Positions 34,964 to 43,641 are shown, counted from the stretch's first letter. The stretch is DNA of 64,000 nt from Alphaproteobacteria bacterium (GCA_009995045.1 JAACQG010000007.1:117641-181640), one strand, 5' to 3'. Translations and numbers: made by a program. The notes: generated from the sequence alone by a model not told the origin.

Positions 34964-36541
34964 ATGTTTGAATCATTGAGCGAAAAATTAGGTGGTGTGT
35001 TCACGAAGCTGCGCGGTAAGGGTAGCCTCAGTGAGAATGATGTCATGGCGGTGAGCCGTGAGATTCGCATTGCTTTGCTTGAGGCGGATGTGGCATTGCC
35101 GGTTGTTAAGGACTTTATTTCCACCATCAAATCAAAAGCCGTTGGCGAGAGCGTGATTAAGGGTGTTAACCCCGGCCAGCAAATCATCAAGATTGTGCAT
35201 GACGCGCTTGTTGAGATGCTTGGCTCGACCAATGATGCACTTCAGTTTTCTTCGCCGCCATCGGCCTATCTTATGGTGGGTTTGCAGGGGTCCGGTAAAA
35301 CCACGTCGACCGCGAAGATCGCAAAGCTCCTAACGGATCAGCATAAGAAAAAAGTATTGATGGCGTCATTGGACGTGTATCGCCCCGCCGCCCAAGAGCA
35401 GCTTAAGCAGCTTGGTGAGCAAACTGGTGTTGCGACATTGGATATCGTTGAGGGGCAGCAGCCCGTTGATATTGCCAATCGTGCGATGGATGTGGCGCGT
35501 AAAGAGGGCTATGACGTTGTCATGCTTGATACGGCGGGTCGTCTTTCGATTGATGAGGCATTGATGGCGGAAGTTGCCGCGGTGCAAAAAGCGACCAAGC
35601 CGATTGAGACATTATTGGTCGCCGATGCGATGACTGGACAAGACGCAGTGCAGACAGCGACAGCGTTTGACGCGGTTGTTCCCCTTTCGGGCATTATGCT
35701 GACCCGTGTGGATGGCGATGCACGCGGCGGTGCGGCGATGTCGATGAAGGCCGTGACGGGCAAGCCGATTAAGTTGCTTGGTGTGGGTGAGAAATGGAGC
35801 GAGATTGAATCGTTTCACCCTGATCGTGTTGCGGGACGTATCCTTGGCATGGGCGATGTTGTGTCTCTGGTTGAGAAAGCAGCGCAGAGCGTGGACGCCG
35901 AAGACGCCAAGAAAATGGCCGAGAAGTTCAAGAAAGGCCAATTTGATTTTAACGACCTCCTCTCCCAGATGCAGCAGATGAAGAAAATGGGCGGCATGGG
36001 CGCGATGATGAAAATGCTTCCGGGCATTGGCAGCATGGCGGGTAAGCTTGAGGAGGCAGGATTGGATGATGGATTCATGAAGCGCCAAGAGGCGATTATT
36101 CAATCCATGACCAAAGTCGAGCGGGAAAATCCCGATCTTTTAAACATGAAGCGTAAGCAGCGCATTGCCGCAGGTTCCGGGACTTCGGTGCAGGACATCA
36201 ACAAGCTGGTGAAACAGCAAAAGCAGATGGCCGGCATGATGAAGAAGATGAAGAAGATGGGCATGGGCGGCATGATGAAACAGATGAAGGGCATGATGGG
36301 CGGCAAAGCCGACGAGCTTGAGCTGATGGCGCAGAGCATGGATCCCGATGGCCTCGCCAAAGATATGGCCAGCATGGAAAATGACAATCCGTTGGGGCCA
36401 AACCCGTTTGCGGGTGGTGGCGCTAATCCGATTGGTGGCCTTGGTGGTGCGGGCGGTTTGCCTGGTTTAGGCGGCATGGGCGGCGGTTTGCCGAGCCATG
36501 GTGGGACTAAGAAGAACCGTAAGAAGAAAGGGAAGAAATAA
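34964..36541 (+). CDS. ffh: Signal recognition particle protein Ffh (SRP54)
   Basis: The GTPase that binds signal sequences and 4.5S RNA. 525 residues. N domain (MFESLSEKLGGVFTKLRGKG), G domain with GLQGSGKTTSTAKIA, DVYRPAAQEQLKQL, DTAGRLSIDEALMAEV, TRVDGDARGGAAMSM and LLGVGEKWSEIESF, then the M domain from about 330 (FNDLLSQMQQMKKMGGMGAM, SMTKVERENPDLL). The end is an unusually long Met/Gly-rich tail (MMGGK..., GGLGGAGGLPGLGGMGGG). Length exceeds the usual 450-500 because of that tail. The stop overlaps the next ORF's start (TAATG). Confidence 0.97.
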   Translation: MFESLSEKLGGVFTKLRGKGSLSENDVMAVSREIRIALLEADVALPVVKDFISTIKSKAVGESVIKGVNPGQQIIKIVHDALVEMLGSTNDALQFSSPPSAYLMVGLQGSGKTTSTAKIAKLLTDQHKKKVLMASLDVYRPAAQEQLKQLGEQTGVATLDIVEGQQPVDIANRAMDVARKEGYDVVMLDTAGRLSIDEALMAEVAAVQKATKPIETLLVADAMTGQDAVQTATAFDAVVPLSGIMLTRVDGDARGGAAMSMKAVTGKPIKLLGVGEKWSEIESFHPDRVAGRILGMGDVVSLVEKAAQSVDAEDAKKMAEKFKKGQFDFNDLLSQMQQMKKMGGMGAMMKMLPGIGSMAGKLEEAGLDDGFMKRQEAIIQSMTKVERENPDLLNMKRKQRIAAGSGTSVQDINKLVKQQKQMAGMMKKMKKMGMGGMMKQMKGMMGGKADELELMAQSMDPDGLAKDMASMENDNPLGPNPFAGGGANPIGGLGGAGGLPGLGGMGGGLPSHGGTKKNRKKKGKK

Positions 36542-36840
36542 TGATCAGAAAAATATACGCAGCAACTATTTCTATTATTGCACTTCCTGTTCTCTACCTA
36601 ATACTACAAATGGTATTTAGCATTCTTGGTAGCATTTTCGTGCATTCTGTAGGCATTGTGGATATACAACCAACTGATATAAAAGGCGTTTCTGCTACAA
36701 ACCCTGAAGATTCATCGAAATTAGAAATAACAATAGGGATAGCAAAAATTCTTTCGTTTATTGTTGCAGCGATAATAGCATTTGCATCATTTCAAAATAT
36801 TGTTGGCCGAGGACCAAGAAAAAATGAAGAGAGCAATTAA
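36541..36840 (+). CDS. AT-rich two-helix membrane protein between ffh and rpsP
   Basis: A 99-residue orphan with a hydrophobic N-terminal helix (TISIIALPVLYLILQMVFSI), an exported polar loop (QPTDIKGVSATNPEDSSKLE) and a second helix (ILSFIVAAIIAFASF), ending in a basic, polar tail. Base and codon use (ATA, TTA, AAA) is much more AT-rich than ffh and rpsP. Its ATG overlaps the ffh stop by one base, so it is translationally coupled. Function unknown; probable foreign insertion in a conserved operon. Confidence 0.6.
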   Translation: MIRKIYAATISIIALPVLYLILQMVFSILGSIFVHSVGIVDIQPTDIKGVSATNPEDSSKLEITIGIAKILSFIVAAIIAFASFQNIVGRGPRKNEESN

Positions 36841-36881
36841 TATCATTAAATTTGTAAGAACTATTAAAAAGGAGAAAAACT

Positions 36882-37406
36882 ATGGCACTTGCAATCAGAC
36901 TATCTAGAGGTGGACGTAAGGCGCGTCCATTTTATCGTATCGTTGTTGCGGATAAGCGTATGCCCCGTGACGGACGTTACATCGAGAAATTGGGGACTTA
37001 TAACCCATTGCTCGAAAACGACAATGACCAGCGTGTTCAGCTTGTTGAAGATCGTGTGAAATACTGGCTTGAGCAAGGTGCGAAACCTTCCGAGCGTGTT
37101 GCGATTTTCTTGGGTAAAGCGGGCTTAGCGCCTGTTCCTGCGCAACCTGATCGTCCGAACAAATCTAAGCAATCTGAAAAGACTGCGCTTAAGATTGCGG
37201 ATAAGAAGGAAAAGCAAGAAGCGGCTGCGGAGGCTGCTAAAGAAGCGGCAGCGGAAGCTAAAGCAGCAGAAGACGCGGCGAAAGCCGAAGCAGCGGCAGC
37301 GCCTGTTGAAGATGCTCCGGCACCTGAAGCAGCGGATGCACCTGTTGACGCTCCTGCGGATGCGGAAGCAGAAGCCCCCAAAGAAGAAGAAAAGCCAGCC
37401 GAGTAA
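36882..37406 (+). CDS. rpsP: Ribosomal protein S16 with long Ala/Glu/Lys-rich tail
   Basis: A 30S subunit protein. Residues 1-90 are a standard S16 ([57 protein letters not shown]). A low-complexity tail of about 75 residues follows: first [20 protein letters not shown], then [21 protein letters not shown]16 is normally 80-100 residues, with modest extensions in some alphaproteobacteria. AGGAG lies upstream. A terminator follows directly, so rimM is not simply read through. Confidence 0.95.
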   Translation: MALAIRLSRGGRKARPFYRIVVADKRMPRDGRYIEKLGTYNPLLENDNDQRVQLVEDRVKYWLEQGAKPSERVAIFLGKAGLAPVPAQPDRPNKSKQSEKTALKIADKKEKQEAAAEAAKEAAAEAKAAEDAAKAEAAAAPVEDAPAPEAADAPVDAPADAEAEAPKEEEKPAE

Positions 37407-37434
37407 GCTTTTCCTTCATAATACGCCATTTCAT

Positions 37435-37467
37435 TACACCCTCTCCTGTGTTTATCGGGAGAGGGTT
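37435..37467 (+). terminator. Rho-independent terminator after rpsP
   Basis: ACCCTCTCC (37435-37443) pairs with GGAGAGGGT (37455-37463) and is followed by TTTTT. It splits the rpsP-rimM-trmD-rplS cluster transcriptionally. Confidence 0.88.
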
Positions 37468-37556
37468 TTTGATTTATGGTATTGCGATAATAGTTTGCAG
37501 GGTGACTATTTTATGCTAGATGTCGGCAATCACTGCGTAACAGAAGGAATAATATT

Positions 37557-38114
37557 ATGGGTAAACATGTATTAGTAGCACCGGGTCTTGACCACAAAAT
37601 CGATTACGTTACCTGGAACACCCAAGGCAAGCCCCCTCAATCAGAGCATGGCGGTGAGGGGAAATTATTAGTTCCTGGAGACGCCATTTATGAACAGCAT
37701 GCAGTTAACTATAAAGCAAAACCATTCCTTGTTGACCTTTTTACCAGACATGCAAAAGTTGATCTTTCGATAAGAGCTTTATCTCATGGCGTATATAGAA
37801 CAACAGGCCTTCATCACGTCAATGTTTCTGACTATGGCCTTCCATCATCGCTTAGCGATATACGAGAGGGTAAAGGCATATATGCATTTACAGCCATCGT
37901 TGAGGGACAAGGTGATATTACAGGAGAAAGACTTTACGCCAGATATTTTAATGCCCTAGAACAGAATAGACAAGAGCTGACAAGAGCCTTAAAAGATTAT
38001 GATAGAGTAGGAATTTCTGAGTTTTGGGATAATCTATCGAGCGAAAGAAAAAGGTTAAAGCATATCGACTGCCCAATTTTTCCACATGACGGCTCACCTT
38101 TATTTGAACGATAA
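37557..38114 (+). CDS. Hypothetical 185-aa protein between rpsP and rimM
   Basis: A soluble orphan. It starts MGKHVLVAPGLDHKIDYVTW, then GKLLVPGDAIYEQHAVNYKA, a basic middle (RHAKVDLSIRALSHGVYRTT) and a helical C-terminus (NALEQNRQELTRALKDYDRV). No signal peptide, membrane helix or known motif. AAGGA before the ATG is well placed. More AT-rich than rimM, 10 bp from the rimM start. It follows a terminator, so it should have its own promoter between 37468 and 37540. Probable insertion in the operon. Confidence 0.6.
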   Translation: MGKHVLVAPGLDHKIDYVTWNTQGKPPQSEHGGEGKLLVPGDAIYEQHAVNYKAKPFLVDLFTRHAKVDLSIRALSHGVYRTTGLHHVNVSDYGLPSSLSDIREGKGIYAFTAIVEGQGDITGERLYARYFNALEQNRQELTRALKDYDRVGISEFWDNLSSERKRLKHIDCPIFPHDGSPLFER

Positions 38115-38123
38115 AAAAAACAT

Positions 38124-38630
38124 ATGACCACACAATCAAACACCCAAACCCCGCCCCCTTCGGAAAAGCGCATCTGTCTTGGTGTGATTGCGCAGGCGCA
38201 TGGGGTTAAGGGGTTGGTTAAGATTTTGCCGTATGGGGATGATCCTTATCTGATTGAGTTGGTTGAGGAATTTGAGATTACGCTCAAGAACCCGCATGGG
38301 AAGTATTTCCTCGCCGAGATTGCGGGCATTGATAGTCGTGAGGCGGTGGATGCGATTAAGGGCACGCAATTGTTCATTGATCGTGACCAATTGCCTGATC
38401 CTAATGAGGGGGAATATTATATTGAAGACCTTGTCGGGATGAAGGCCGTGAACATAGCGGGCAAAGACGCGGGCGTGGTGATTGCGGTGCATAATTTTGG
38501 CGCGGGTGATTTGCTGGAGATTAAGCCGCCGAGCGGTGAGGCTTATCTTGTGCCGTTTACAGACGATCACGTGCCAGAGGTTAGAGATGACAGCGTGACC
38601 GTTATTCCGATGATTGATGGTATTGGATGA
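38124..38630 (+). CDS. rimM: 16S rRNA processing protein RimM
   Basis: Assists maturation of the 30S head and binds S19. 168 residues: the N-terminal RimM domain (LGVIAQAHGVKGLVKILPYG, SREAVDAIKGTQLFIDRDQL) and the C-terminal PRC-barrel domain (EYYIEDLVGMKAVN, GAGDLLEIKPPSGEAYLVPF). Length is normal. No Shine-Dalgarno is visible (an A-run precedes the ATG). A palindromic repeat fills the gap to trmD. Confidence 0.94.
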   Translation: MTTQSNTQTPPPSEKRICLGVIAQAHGVKGLVKILPYGDDPYLIELVEEFEITLKNPHGKYFLAEIAGIDSREAVDAIKGTQLFIDRDQLPDPNEGEYYIEDLVGMKAVNIAGKDAGVVIAVHNFGAGDLLEIKPPSGEAYLVPFTDDHVPEVRDDSVTVIPMIDGIG

Positions 38631-38642
38631 GACACTTAAAAC

Positions 38643-38726
38643 GTCATTACGAGGAGGCAAAGCCGACGCGGCAATCCAAAAACTGCTCTTGATGGCTATG
38701 GATTGCTTCGCTTGGCTCGCAATGAC
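38643..38726. repeat. Dispersed palindromic repeat, copy 2, abutting trmD
   Basis: Left arm GTCATTACGAGGAGGCAAAG with CGGCAATCC, right arm GGATTGCTTCGCTTGGCTCG with CAATGAC, separated by about 22 bases. It ends two bases before the trmD ATG and so occupies the place of its ribosome binding site. Confidence 0.85.
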
Positions 38727-38728
38727 TT

Positions 38729-39427
38729 ATGAAACATAAACTCAATTTCAATATCCTCACCCTTTTTCCAGAGATGTTTCCCGGGTCGCTTGGCATGTCA
38801 TTGGCGGGGAAAGCGCTTGAGCGGGGGGATTGGGGGTATTCGACGGTGAATATTCGTGATTACGGGATTGGCACGCATAACGCGGTCGATGATGCGCCGT
38901 ATGGCGGGGGTGCGGGCATGGTGATGCGCGCCGATGTGATTGAAAGCGCCCTGCTCTCTTTGCCCAAAGCCGTGCGTAAGATTTATCTCTCGCCGCGCGG
39001 AAAGCCGCTCACGCAAAATCTAGTGCAGGAATTGGCGGCGACGCCTGATATCACGCTATTGTGTGGGCGGTATGAGGGCGTGGATCAGCGGGTTTTGGAT
39101 GCGTATGATTTTGAAGAGGTTTCGATCGGTGATTATGTGCTTTCGGGCGGAGAGCCAGCCGCGCTGATCCTCATGGATGCCTGCATTCGCTTGCTTGACG
39201 GGGTGATGGGCAATAGCGAGACGGTGAGTGAGGAAAGCTTTTCCAATGGATTGTTAGAATATCCGCATTACACGCGCCCCGCCGAGTGGCAAACCCGATG
39301 CGGTGATACGCTGGATGCGCCAAAGGTTTTGACATCGGGTGATCATAAGAAGATCGCCGCATGGCGTGACGAGGAGCGGTTGGACATCACTCGAAAGATA
39401 CGTCCTGATCTTTTGGAAAAAAAGTAA
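38729..39427 (+). CDS. trmD: tRNA (guanine-N1-)-methyltransferase TrmD
   Basis: Methylates G37 of tRNAs with a G36, preventing frameshifting. 232 residues with the SPOUT fold: FNILTLFPEMFPGSLGMSLAG, IRDYGIGTHNAVDDAPYGGG, LLCGRYEGVDQRVLDAYDFE, the knot region EVSIGDYVLSGGEPAALILM and the catalytic D in DACIRLLDGVMG. The start is placed at the ATG immediately after a repeat. There is no Shine-Dalgarno, so initiation must depend on coupling or be leader-independent. Length fits. Confidence 0.95.
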   Translation: MKHKLNFNILTLFPEMFPGSLGMSLAGKALERGDWGYSTVNIRDYGIGTHNAVDDAPYGGGAGMVMRADVIESALLSLPKAVRKIYLSPRGKPLTQNLVQELAATPDITLLCGRYEGVDQRVLDAYDFEEVSIGDYVLSGGEPAALILMDACIRLLDGVMGNSETVSEESFSNGLLEYPHYTRPAEWQTRCGDTLDAPKVLTSGDHKKIAAWRDEERLDITRKIRPDLLEKK

Positions 39428-39621
39428 CACAACCAAACGTCCAGCTGTTTTTCTTGGCGGCGATAAACAGGTCTTTTCTCACGTTTTTACCTTGCAATTT
39501 CATCTGCACTCTGACATAAACAGTCAAAATTTGGATGCGTATGTCCGGATGACCATAAAAAAGATAAATAACCTGCTAGGGAATTCCCTAATTACGAGGT
39601 TTCAAACAAGGAAATAAAACG

Positions 39622-40215
39622 ATGAATATACTACAAAAATTTGAAGCCAAAGAGCTTGGCAAACTACAAGAAACAAAAACAATCCCATCCTTTAGTTCTG
39701 GTGACACGGTTCGCGTGAATGTCCGTATTAAAGAAGGTACGCGTGAGCGTATTCAGGCGTATGAAGGCGTTGTGATTGCACGTAAGGGTTCCGGCATTAA
39801 CGAGAATTTTACAGTGCGCAAAATTTCATATGGCGAAGGCGTTGAGCGTGTGTTCCCGCTTTGGAGTTCACGTATCGATTCTATCGAAGTTGTTCGTAAA
39901 GGCTCTGTACGTCGTGCAAAGCTTTACTATCTTCGTGATCTTCGCGGTAAGAAAGCACGTATTGTTGAGCGTACAACTGGTCATGGTTTTGACACCACAG
40001 TTGATGAAGAAGCAGAACAGCTAACACAAACACAAAAACGCGCGCAGAAAAAAGCAGCGAAAGATGCGAAACGTGCGGAAGCGCGCAAAGAGCAAGAAGC
40101 TGCGATCAAAGCGAAAGCAGATGCAAAAGCGGCCGAGAAAAAAGCAGCGGATGACGCAGCGAAAGCAGAAGCCGACGCAGCAGCAGCGGCAGCGGCAGAA
40201 GGCAACGCAGAATAA
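39622..40215 (+). CDS. rplS: Ribosomal protein L19 with long Ala/Lys-rich tail
   Basis: A 50S protein at the 30S/50S interface. Residues 1-115 are a standard L19 ([79 protein letters not shown]). The extra 75-80 residues are almost only A, K, E, D and R ([20 protein letters not shown]...). Normal length is 115-130. The S16 gene of the same cluster has a similar extension. A clear AAGGA ribosome binding site and a terminator frame it. Confidence 0.95.
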   Translation: MNILQKFEAKELGKLQETKTIPSFSSGDTVRVNVRIKEGTRERIQAYEGVVIARKGSGINENFTVRKISYGEGVERVFPLWSSRIDSIEVVRKGSVRRAKLYYLRDLRGKKARIVERTTGHGFDTTVDEEAEQLTQTQKRAQKKAAKDAKRAEARKEQEAAIKAKADAKAAEKKAADDAAKAEADAAAAAAAEGNAE

Positions 40216-40238
40216 GCGCTTGCCCCGTTTAAGAATTT

Positions 40239-40274
40239 TAAAAAACCGCCGATCATGTGATGGACGGTTTTTTT
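40239..40274 (+). terminator. Rho-independent terminator of rplS
   Basis: AAAAAACCG (ending 40248) pairs with CGGTTTTTT (from 40265), enclosing a smaller CC-ATCA/TGAT-GG stem. The symmetric A/T flanks allow termination from both sides, serving also the convergent orphan gene. Confidence 0.85.
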
Positions 40275-40294
40275 GTGATTTGATTTTCGGTCTT

Positions 40295-40999
40295 TTAAAT
40301 GTCGTTGGCTCCGGGAACGAAATCCGGTCTCTGCGGCTCTACCGTTCCATCGAGAACATTTTGCGCCTTATCCCAATCGCCTTGAGAAACTCCGTAATCA
40401 GTAGGATTTTGCGCATCCAATTGCGATGATAATTGAGACGTATAAGCAGGCAAATCTCTGGCTAACTTAACCCCTGCGTAAACGCTATCTACATTATTAA
40501 ATACTGCGGCATGTTCAGGGTCATTCATATCAAGACTACCGCCATCTGGAGTGCCCATGGCATCAGACCTAAATTCTTCCAGAGCTTCTAAAATACCATT
40601 TCCGATAAGATCGTAAGCCTGTTCCGAGTCTATTTGCCCATTAAAGATATGAACAGCTTCCACAGCGTCAATACCCTCAGGTAATATCCCCTCTAGCCTC
40701 TCCTCGCCAAGCATCAAGGTTGCTTTTGACACAGCGCTTTGTGCAATTCCCTCAATATGATCTGTTGTCATCGCGCCTAAAGCAACGATATTTGATCCTT
40801 GGTATCCACTTAAAACCTCATTGGGTATTTTTTCAAACCCCGCTACTTCATTGTTATCAGCCCCTTCAGTAAAGCTTCTGAAAACAAGTGTATTGTTGCC
40901 TTCGGCCGGTGCCACTGGAACAATAATATCATAGGTTCCCAAAATTGCATGCTCAACAGTCGCTGCATTTGCAAATGTTTCTTGGTTATGTCCTGCCAT
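40295..40999 (-). CDS. Hypothetical protein (234 aa) between rplS and leuC
   Basis: A soluble, acidic orphan without signal peptide: MAGHNQETFANAATVEHAIL, DIIVPVAPAEGNNTLVFRSF, then ALGAMTTDHIEGIAQSAVSK and a Q/N/D-rich C-terminus. No motif recognised. Its start is followed 136 bp away by the divergent leuC ATG. Its AT content is higher than its neighbours'. Probably lineage-specific. Confidence 0.6.
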   Translation of the reverse strand: MAGHNQETFANAATVEHAILGTYDIIVPVAPAEGNNTLVFRSFTEGADNNEVAGFEKIPNEVLSGYQGSNIVALGAMTTDHIEGIAQSAVSKATLMLGEERLEGILPEGIDAVEAVHIFNGQIDSEQAYDLIGNGILEALEEFRSDAMGTPDGGSLDMNDPEHAAVFNNVDSVYAGVKLARDLPAYTSQLSSQLDAQNPTDYGVSQGDWDKAQNVLDGTVEPQRPDFVPGANDI

Positions 41000-41135
41000 G
41001 TTTTATTACCCTCTTAAATAATAACGTTTGTCCGTGCCTGTAATTGGCATTCTTGAATTGACATGGCTCGTGCCTATTTGTTTAATTGCCAATCCTGAAC
41101 ATATTGTAGGGATTAAACATTAAAGAGAGATTAAC

Positions 41136-42557
41136 ATGCCGAATAATCCAAAAGCCAAGCCACGCACCTTGTTTGAAAAGATATGGGATGACCATGTTGT
41201 GCATCAACAAGATGATGGAACGTGCCTGATTTATATTGATCGGCATTTGGTGCATGAAGTGACATCGCCGCAGGCCTTTGAGGGGTTGCGCTTGGCGGGG
41301 CGCAGTGTTCGCCGTCCGGCCAATACATTGGCGGTGATGGATCATAACGTGCCGACAACCGATCGCAGCGTGCCAATTGCGCAGGAAGATAGCCGCATTC
41401 AGGTTGATACGCTTCGCAGAAATTGTGCGGAATTTGGTGTGGAATTGTTTGATTTGACGGATAAGCGTCAGGGCATTGTGCATATTATCGGGCCAGAGCA
41501 AGGGTTCACCCTGCCCGGCATGACGATTGTGTGCGGAGACAGCCATACAAGCACGCATGGCGCGTTTGGGGCGCTTGCGTTCGGGATTGGCACGAGTGAG
41601 GTTGAACACGTCCTAGCGACGCAGACATTGATCCAAAAACCCGCAAAGACAATGCGCATCACCGTTGATGGCGCGTTGCAGCCGGGTGTGACGGCGAAAG
41701 ACATGGTTTTGGCGATTATCGGTAAAATCGGTACGGCTGGCGGTACGGGATATGTGCTTGAATATGCGGGTGAAGCGGTGCGTAATCTTTCGATGGAAGG
41801 ACGCATGACGATTTGTAATATGTCGATCGAGGGTGGCGCGCGTGCGGGGCTTGTTGCGCCTGACGAGACTACGTTTCAGTATATCAAAGGGCGTCCACGC
41901 GCCCCCAAAGGTGCGGAATTTGATCAGGCGGTTGCCTATTGGAAGACTTTGGCGAGCGATGAAGGCGCGCATTACGATAAAGAAATCGTGCTTCATGGCC
42001 CTGATATTGAACCAACAGTGACATGGGGCACAACGCCCGAAGATGTGATCGCGATTACTGGCAGTGTGCCCTCGCCCGAGGATTTCGATGATGAGCATAA
42101 GCGCGCATCCGTGCAGCGTATGCTTGATTATATGGGCCTAAAGGCGGGAATGAAGATGACCGATATCACGCTTGATAAGGTGTTTATCGGGTCATGCACC
42201 AATGCGCGGATCGAAGATTTGCGCGAGGTTGCGAAGGTTGTTGAAGGCAAAAAAGTTGCGGCGAACATTAAGGAAGCGATGGTTGTTCCTGGCTCTGGTC
42301 TGGTTAAGATTATGGCCGAGGAAGAAGGCATTGCGGATATCTTGATTGAAGCGGGATTTGATTGGCGTGAACCGGGATGTTCGATGTGTTTGGGGATGAA
42401 CCCTGACCAGCTTGAGCCGGGTGAGCGATGTGCATCGACATCAAACCGCAATTTCGAAGGTCGCCAAGGGCGCGGTGGACGCACGCATTTGGTATCCCCT
42501 GCTATGGCGGCGGCTGCCGCGATTACTGGTCATTTGACCGATATTCGGGAATTTTAG
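41136..42557 (+). CDS. leuC: 3-isopropylmalate dehydratase large subunit
   Basis: With LeuD it isomerises 2- to 3-isopropylmalate in leucine synthesis through a [4Fe-4S] cluster. 473 residues, with [20 protein letters not shown] near 131, and the cluster cysteines in [17 protein letters not shown] and in [14 protein letters not shown]. Length is normal. A diverged second copy of its last 17 codons follows the stop. leuD lies about 1.95 kb downstream instead of adjacent, separated by two antisense genes and an HD gene. Confidence 0.97.
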   Translation: MPNNPKAKPRTLFEKIWDDHVVHQQDDGTCLIYIDRHLVHEVTSPQAFEGLRLAGRSVRRPANTLAVMDHNVPTTDRSVPIAQEDSRIQVDTLRRNCAEFGVELFDLTDKRQGIVHIIGPEQGFTLPGMTIVCGDSHTSTHGAFGALAFGIGTSEVEHVLATQTLIQKPAKTMRITVDGALQPGVTAKDMVLAIIGKIGTAGGTGYVLEYAGEAVRNLSMEGRMTICNMSIEGGARAGLVAPDETTFQYIKGRPRAPKGAEFDQAVAYWKTLASDEGAHYDKEIVLHGPDIEPTVTWGTTPEDVIAITGSVPSPEDFDDEHKRASVQRMLDYMGLKAGMKMTDITLDKVFIGSCTNARIEDLREVAKVVEGKKVAANIKEAMVVPGSGLVKIMAEEEGIADILIEAGFDWREPGCSMCLGMNPDQLEPGERCASTSNRNFEGRQGRGGRTHLVSPAMAAAAAITGHLTDIREF

Positions 42558-42572
42558 GCCTCTTTTGGTTTA

Positions 42573-42600
42573 GCGAACAATACCTGCGGCATTGCTTCGC
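42573..42600 (-). repeat. Bulged mini-hairpin element, copy 3 (leuC 3' end)
   Basis: On the minus strand GCGAA pairs with TTCGC, a G is bulged, and CAATGCC pairs with GGTATTG around GCA. The outer and inner stems differ from copies 1 and 2 by compensatory changes, so the fold is conserved more than the sequence. Confidence 0.65.
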
Positions 42601-42602
42601 GG

Positions 42603-42653
42603 GCGGCTGCGGCGGCGATTACGGGGCATTTGACCGATATTCGGGAATTTTAG
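42603..42653 (+). pseudogene. Duplicated leuC 3' end
   Basis: 51 bases repeat the last 17 codons of leuC (42507-42557) at a distance of 96 bp and still encode [16 protein letters not shown] and a stop. The five differences are all at synonymous third positions. It has no start codon; the hairpin at 42573-42600 lies between the copies. Confidence 0.85.
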
Positions 42654-42955
42654 AATTCGAAATTAAGCTGAATGCCTGCAGCCGGGCTGATTTTGCTTAA
42701 GGCGCTGGCGGAGGGATCGATGAGGTCATTCTGGCTTGTTGTGTTTTTCACAAACAGCTTTAATGCGCCCTCTTCCTCCGCGTCTCCTGCAAAGTTATAG
42801 CGGATGCCATCGCGATCATCATACTCGCCAAAAATCTCCTCCATGAAGGATTTTTTGTCGGCCTGTGCATTTAACTTATATGTTTCGTTGGCAAAGCTTT
42901 GCGATGCGACTGTGCATAGAAATGTTAGAATAGTTAGATATGTTCTTGTTTTCAT
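42650..42955 (-). CDS. Small exported protein
   Basis: 101 residues with a signal peptide (TYLTILTFLCTVASQSFA). The mature chain of about 80 residues has an acidic middle (EIFGEYDDRDGIRYNFAGDA) and a C-terminal strand ending AAGIQLNFEF, the alternating hydrophobic/aromatic ending typical of outer-membrane beta proteins. Its stop codon lies in the duplicated leuC tail. It may be related in style to the next gene. Unknown function. Confidence 0.65.
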   Translation of the reverse strand: MKTRTYLTILTFLCTVASQSFANETYKLNAQADKKSFMEEIFGEYDDRDGIRYNFAGDAEEEGALKLFVKNTTSQNDLIDPSASALSKISPAAGIQLNFEF

Positions 42956-43029
42956 TGTCTTACCCCATCATTAAGACGATTTATATGCTACCAAATTAGC
43001 ATAGAATATGCAAATAAAGGGTAAACGCG

Positions 43030-43641
43030 TTATGGAAACGATGTTTTGTAACGGATAGACACGTTGCTATCGCTGCCTGCGGTGGCTTTGAAATTGAAGC
43101 CTTCTTTGCGCCCTAATAGCGGGATATAATCGCTTTCGAATATCAGGTTGCTGCTTTCGCCGATTTCAGCACGCATCTTTAAGGCGTCGACTTTGCCGAT
43201 GAATGGAACATCTTGGGTTCTGTATTCTAGCCCCTTATTGCCGCGATCCACGCGCAGACCTTCGAAATAGATATTTTCTTTGCCATCGATGATTTTCCAT
43301 GTGTATTTCAACGTGTTTTTATAGGGGAGTTTATCGAGGAGCTTATCCTCCCAATCTTCATCGTCTTTTGATTTGAAAGCGGCTTGGTTTTTATCCGCAT
43401 TTGGGGCGACATCTTTGTTTTGAGCATCGGCGATATTCATCGCATCTTGCGTGTCCAAGATGATGGGCACGGCTTCGGTTTGGGTGAAATCGTGTTTTTG
43501 GGTGTTCCATGCATTATCCAAGGTGTAAACGGACGGAATAAACAAATTTTGCTGATCTGTATTTTGCGCTGATGCGATGGTTGAAAAACCGATAAAAGCG
43601 AAGAAACCCACACATAGCGTGACTTTATAATTTTCTCTCAT
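43030..43641 (-). CDS. Exported protein with outer-membrane-like beta C-terminus
   Basis: 203 residues with a signal peptide (LCVGFFAFIGFSTIASA). An acidic/Gln-Asn-rich linker (AMNIADAQNKDVAPNADKNQ) is followed by alternating strands (LKYTWKIIDGKENIYFEGLR, EYRTQDVPF, LKMRAEIGESSNLIFESDYI) and the ending VSIRYKTSFP. The last 90 residues look like a small partial beta barrel or strand sheet. The gene lies antisense inside the leu region, probably co-transcribed with the 101-residue gene. No family recognised. Confidence 0.65.
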   Translation of the reverse strand: MRENYKVTLCVGFFAFIGFSTIASAQNTDQQNLFIPSVYTLDNAWNTQKHDFTQTEAVPIILDTQDAMNIADAQNKDVAPNADKNQAAFKSKDDEDWEDKLLDKLPYKNTLKYTWKIIDGKENIYFEGLRVDRGNKGLEYRTQDVPFIGKVDALKMRAEIGESSNLIFESDYIPLLGRKEGFNFKATAGSDSNVSIRYKTSFP

